Part shown: positions 6,955 through 9,181 of the stretch, one piece after another
Numbering within the stretch: position 1 is the stretch's first letter
How the letters are laid out: every line of letters starts with the position of its first letter
Assembly (NCBI GenBank): GCA_002409725.1
Contig: DHOI01000051.1
Location: forward strand, 1 to 9,181
Length of the DNA: 9,181 bases
From: Christensenella sp. UBA5394
Lineage (GTDB): Bacteria > Bacillota > Clostridia > Christensenellales > CAG-138
Direction of reading: 5' to 3'
Position numbers and translations under genes: made by a program
Notes under the pieces: generated by a model
What the model saw: only the letters and a program-made list of their open reading frames with translations
The model's database searches: none
What the model was told of the DNA's origin: nothing

Positions 6955-7048
6955 ATACAAGTAAACGGAGAAGCAAGCATAGGAAGTGTGGCCGCACTTC
7001 CGAAAAACTGCTCGTTGGGAGTTTCTCAAACCCTGTTTACTTTTTATA
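6954..7048. repeat. Nested inverted repeats upstream of the serine hydrolase
   Basis: TATACAAGTAAAC (6954-6966) is nearly the reverse complement of GTTTACTTTTTATA (7035-7048), with six perfect pairs at GTAAAC/GTTTAC. Inside it, GAGAA (6968-6972) can pair with TTCTC (7023-7027). In the centre, GGAAGTGT (6982-6989) pairs with GCACTTCC (6994-7001) around GGCC, with one wobble. The arms are centred on each other, so a branched structure or a small repeat element of about 95 bp is possible. The structure lies upstream of the predicted promoter, so it may act as DNA rather than as message leader. Confidence 0.5.
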
Positions 7049-7057
7049 AAAAAGTTC

Positions 7058-7086
7058 TTGCAATCAATTTTTAATGGATTTATCTT
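7058..7086 (+). promoter_or_regulatory. Possible promoter of the serine hydrolase gene
   Basis: TTGCAA at 7058-7063 (4 of 6), a 17-nt spacer, TATCTT at 7081-7086 (4 of 6). The predicted start near 7093 gives a leader of about 40 nt. The AT-rich background makes such matches easier by chance, but a promoter is needed here because a strong terminator lies upstream. Confidence 0.45.
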
Positions 7087-7133
7087 AAGTTTAGAGGATG
7101 TCCTTCATAATTTAAAAGGAGGAATCGTACAGC

Positions 7134-8108
7134 ATGGATTATGAAAAAATTAAAGAATTAGAGGAGACAATAAGCAGTGATTATAATAACACTGTGGGCA
7201 TTGTCGTACAAAAAAACGGTGAAACGCTATATGAAAACTACTTTAACGGGTATACTGCCGATAACACATTTCATGTGTACTCGGTGACAAAAAGCGTTTT
7301 TTCCGCGCTGCTTGGTATTGCCATCGATAAAGACTATATCAAAAGTGTAGACCAGAAGGTATTGGACTTTTTTCCGGACTACACGGTTGCAGAAAGCGAA
7401 GAAACGATACAGCGTGTTACGATCAAAGATATGCTGACCATGACCGCCCCATATAAATATAAGGCGGAACCATATGAAGCATTTTTCATGAGTGAAAATT
7501 GGATGAAGTTTGCGCTTGATTTATTGGGCGGTGAGAGTCAGATAGGAGAATTTTTGTATTCCGGTATTGTAGGAACACACATTTTGTCTGGCGTTCTTGC
7601 GAAAGCAACAGGCAGGCCAATACTTGAATTTGCGACAGAACATCTATTCTCGCCAATGGGAATCCGTGTTCCGCGCAATGTGACGCTCCGTACGAAAGAA
7701 GAGCATATCGCCATCATGGGTGATAAAAACACCAGTGGCTGGGCTATTGACCCGCAAGGGATAAACCCGGCAGGATGGGGCCTTTTCCTGACACCTGTCG
7801 ATATGGCCAAAATAGGCCGGCTATATTTAGACAACGGCATGTGGAACGGGAAGCAAATTGTACCGGCTTGGTGGGTATCTGAAAGCACAAAGGAGCATAG
7901 CCGATGGGGTGAGCTGTCTTATGGCTACCTGTGGTGGATTATTGACAATAAAAGGCATGCCTACGCCGCTATGGGGGATGGAGGAAATGTTATTTATATC
8001 GATACGCAAAAGCAAATGGTCATCTCCATTGCCTCTCTGTTTGTGCCGGACGCCAAGGACAGGATCGGGCTTATTATGGAGCATATTGTACCAATATTTG
8101 AGGATTAA
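7134..8108 (+). CDS. Serine hydrolase, beta-lactamase class C / PBP-like fold
   Basis: 324-aa hydrolase of the S12/beta-lactamase superfamily. Start: ATG at 7134, with AAAAGGAGG at 7114-7122 and an 11-nt spacer, slightly long. The nucleophile motif SxxK is SVTK at 50-53. The second motif, usually YxN, is YSG at 142-144. The third, KTG/HxG-like, is GDGG at 281-284, as in esterase or peptidase members. WGLFLTPVDMAKIGRLYLDNG (215-235) is a typical family stretch. It begins MDYEKIKELE with no signal peptide or membrane segment, so it is probably cytoplasmic; that argues against a role as a classical secreted beta-lactamase or DD-peptidase. Likely activities are esterase, amidase or D-amino-acid-peptide hydrolysis; the substrate cannot be told. 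Codon use is AT-rich, unlike all neighbours, suggesting transfer. It sits alone, framed by inverted repeats and terminators. Confidence 0.88.
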   Translation: MDYEKIKELEETISSDYNNTVGIVVQKNGETLYENYFNGYTADNTFHVYSVTKSVFSALLGIAIDKDYIKSVDQKVLDFFPDYTVAESEETIQRVTIKDMLTMTAPYKYKAEPYEAFFMSENWMKFALDLLGGESQIGEFLYSGIVGTHILSGVLAKATGRPILEFATEHLFSPMGIRVPRNVTLRTKEEHIAIMGDKNTSGWAIDPQGINPAGWGLFLTPVDMAKIGRLYLDNGMWNGKQIVPAWWVSESTKEHSRWGELSYGYLWWIIDNKRHAYAAMGDGGNVIYIDTQKQMVISIASLFVPDAKDRIGLIMEHIVPIFED

Positions 8109-8177
8109 ACATATCGAATTCCACTTGACAGAGAGCTTATGCGTGTAATTTAAGCAGTATTCGAAACATAATAGAAA

Positions 8178-8204
8178 CGGTGAGGAATTTTCCTCACCGC
8201 TTTT
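8178..8204. terminator. Bidirectional terminator between the serine hydrolase and gdhA
   Basis: CGGTGAGGA (8178-8186) pairs perfectly with TCCTCACCG (8191-8199) around ATTT, followed by GCTTTTCTC on the plus strand. Read on the minus strand, the stem is followed by TTTCTATTATG. It can therefore serve both converging genes, more strongly for the plus-strand one. Its T tract overlaps the right terminal repeat. Confidence 0.8.
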
Positions 8205-8219
8205 CTCATGTCACCGCCC
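8202..8219 (-). repeat. Right terminal inverted repeat
   Basis: On the minus strand it reads GGGCGGTGACATGAGAAA, matching the left copy (6892-6909) at 17 of 18 positions. It ends 35 nt from the gdhA stop codon. Confidence 0.7.
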
Positions 8220-8254
8220 CATATGCGGCGCCTGCTTTTATTGCCATTTTGCGA

Positions 8255-9181
8255 TTAGACTATGCCCTGGGCCATCATGGCATCGGCCACCTTCTTGAAG
8301 CCGGCGATATTGGCCCCGGCCACGAGGTTGTAACCCAGGCCGGATTCAGCTGCAGCCTTAGCGGAGGCGGCATGGATGTTGATCATGATGTTGCGCAGCA
8401 TGCTGTCCACCTCTTCGGGCCTCCAGGTAAGACGCTCTGAGTTCTGGCTCATTTCCAAACCGGAAACGGACACGCCGCCCGCGTTCACGGCCTTGGAGGG
8501 GCCCACGACCAGGCCCTTTTCCATGAGGAAGAAGAGGGCTTCATTGGTGGTGGGCATATTGGCCACTTCGATATAATACTTGGTGCCGTTGGCCAGGATC
8601 TGCTCCGCTTCCTTCATGCCGATCTCATTTTGATAAGCGCAGGGCATGCAGATATCTGCCTTCTGGCCCCAGGGCTTCAGGCCGGGGAAGAACTGCACGC
8701 CGAATTTATCGGCATAATCCTGGGCCTTGTTGCGGCCGGAGTTCCGCATGGTTACCATGTAATCCCACTTTTCCTTCGTGGCGATACCCTCAGGATCGTA
8801 GCAATAACCATCCGGGCCGGCCAGGGTGATGACTTTCGCACCGAGCTGGCTGGCCTTTTGGGCCACGCCCCAAGCCACGTTGCCAAAGCCGGACATGGCG
8901 ATGGTCTTGCCCTTGATATCGTCGTTCTCGTGCTTGAGCACTTCGCAAACATAGTAGATCGCGCCAAAGCCGGTGGCCTCGGGCCGGAAGGGGCTGCCGC
9001 CGAAGGAGGGGCCCTTGCCGGTGAGCACGCCGTTCTCATACGCGCCGCGGATACGCTTATACTGGCCAAAGAGATAGCCGACCTCGCGGGCGCCCACGCC
9101 GATATCACCTGCGGGCACATCCACATTAGGGCCGATATGGCGCTGCAGCTCCGTCATGAAGGCCTGGCAGAAGCGCATGAT
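8255..9181 (-). CDS. gdhA: Glutamate dehydrogenase, C-terminal two thirds, NAD-type
   Basis: 308 visible residues of a hexameric enzyme that interconverts glutamate with 2-oxoglutarate and ammonium. The reading frame runs off the window edge (9181-9179 encode Ile before MRFCQ), so the Met at 9178 is internal. Visible: the catalytic Asp in PAGDIG (residue 26 from the edge), Rossmann SGFGNVAWG (97-105), and the substrate-pocket stretch NAGGVSVSGLEMSQNSERL (233-251). By recalled alignment to Clostridium symbiosum GDH, the offset is 139. That makes D26 = D165, F99 = F238, P123 = P262 and D124 = D263, the residues that define NAD rather than NADP use in that enzyme. The lysines that bind substrate (K89, K113, K125) are outside the window. 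NAD use points to a catabolic role in glutamate fermentation. No dedicated terminator appears before the repeat at 8219; the hairpin at 8178-8199 may serve. Confidence 0.95.
   Translation of the reverse strand: MMRFCQAFMTELQRHIGPNVDVPAGDIGVGAREVGYLFGQYKRIRGAYENGVLTGKGPSFGGSPFRPEATGFGAIYYVCEVLKHENDDIKGKTIAMSGFGNVAWGVAQKASQLGAKVITLAGPDGYCYDPEGIATKEKWDYMVTMRNSGRNKAQDYADKFGVQFFPGLKPWGQKADICMPCAYQNEIGMKEAEQILANGTKYYIEVANMPTTNEALFFLMEKGLVVGPSKAVNAGGVSVSGLEMSQNSERLTWRPEEVDSMLRNIMINIHAASAKAAAESGLGYNLVAGANIAGFKKVADAMMAQGIV

Larger units (their letters stand above)
6892..8219. mobile_element. Candidate 1.33-kb cassette with terminal inverted repeats carrying a serine hydrolase
   Basis: The segment is bounded by 18-bp inverted repeats matching at 17 positions (6892-6909 and 8202-8219). 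It contains one gene and is visibly AT-richer than the chromosome: 18 of 60 bases are G/C in 7141-7200 and 30 of 60 in 7921-7980, against 39 of 60 in 1381-1440 inside lpdA. Terminator hairpins lie just inside both ends. It encodes no transposase, so it could move only with help. The immediate flanks (TTTATA on the left, CATATG on the right) do not give a convincing target-site duplication. A horizontally acquired gene in a chance repeat frame remains possible. Confidence 0.45.

Noticed and set aside
8125..8151. Promoter-like TTGACA with TAATTT after the serine hydrolase stop, which would give an RNA of about 45 nt ending at the 8178-8204 hairpin
   Set aside because: The spacer is only 15 nt, the -10 is weak and the product would be little more than the terminator. 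It may be a chance match or a remnant.
1..9181. CRISPR array, tRNA or rRNA gene, or known riboswitch
   Set aside because: No regularly spaced repeats, cloverleaf sequence, rRNA motif or recognised aptamer core was seen on either strand.

Overview
The window looks like chromosome from a GC-rich, Gram-positive anaerobe of the Clostridia type. The reasons are strong AGGAGG-type ribosome binding sites, tight operons, a glutamate dehydrogenase very close to the Clostridium symbiosum NAD enzyme, and a YtrA-type GntR/ABC operon. I cannot name the genus. Both ends of the window cut through genes.

Layout. (1) Positions 1-747, +: the 3' part of an N-acyl-D-amino-acid deacylase-type amidohydrolase. (2) Positions 754-2710, +: a transcription unit with an extended -10 promoter, lpdA (dihydrolipoamide dehydrogenase), tadA (tRNA adenosine deaminase, overlapping the lpdA stop) and a hairpin terminator. 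(3) Positions 5176 down to 2920, -: a four-gene operon of GntR/YtrA repressor, ABC ATPase, small ABC-2 permease and an unrecognised 107-aa protein. The genes are 1-3 nt apart. The promoter has a perfect TTGACA, and an inverted repeat lies on its -10 and start site, so autorepression is likely. (4) Positions 5262-6849, +: a divergently transcribed sodium:solute symporter of unknown substrate, with its own promoter and a leader of about 110 nt containing a GC-rich hairpin. (5) Positions 6892-8219: an AT-richer segment carrying one serine hydrolase (beta-lactamase/class C fold) gene. It is framed by an 18-bp inverted repeat (17 of 18 matching), and a terminator hairpin lies just inside each end. 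(6) Positions 8255-9181, -: the C-terminal two thirds of a glutamate dehydrogenase whose cofactor-pocket residues are those of the NAD-dependent enzyme.

The chromosomal genes fit an amino-acid-using anaerobe: D-amino-acid deacylation, a solute symporter, catabolic NAD-type glutamate dehydrogenase and a stand-alone lipoamide dehydrogenase. This metabolic link is inference. The GntR/ABC operon resembles systems that answer membrane or cell-wall stress.

The observation most worth following is the serine hydrolase segment. Base composition, terminal inverted repeats and a terminator at each end suggest a small, transcriptionally insulated cassette inserted between the symporter and gdhA. It has no transposase and no clear target-site duplication, so its mobility is unproven.
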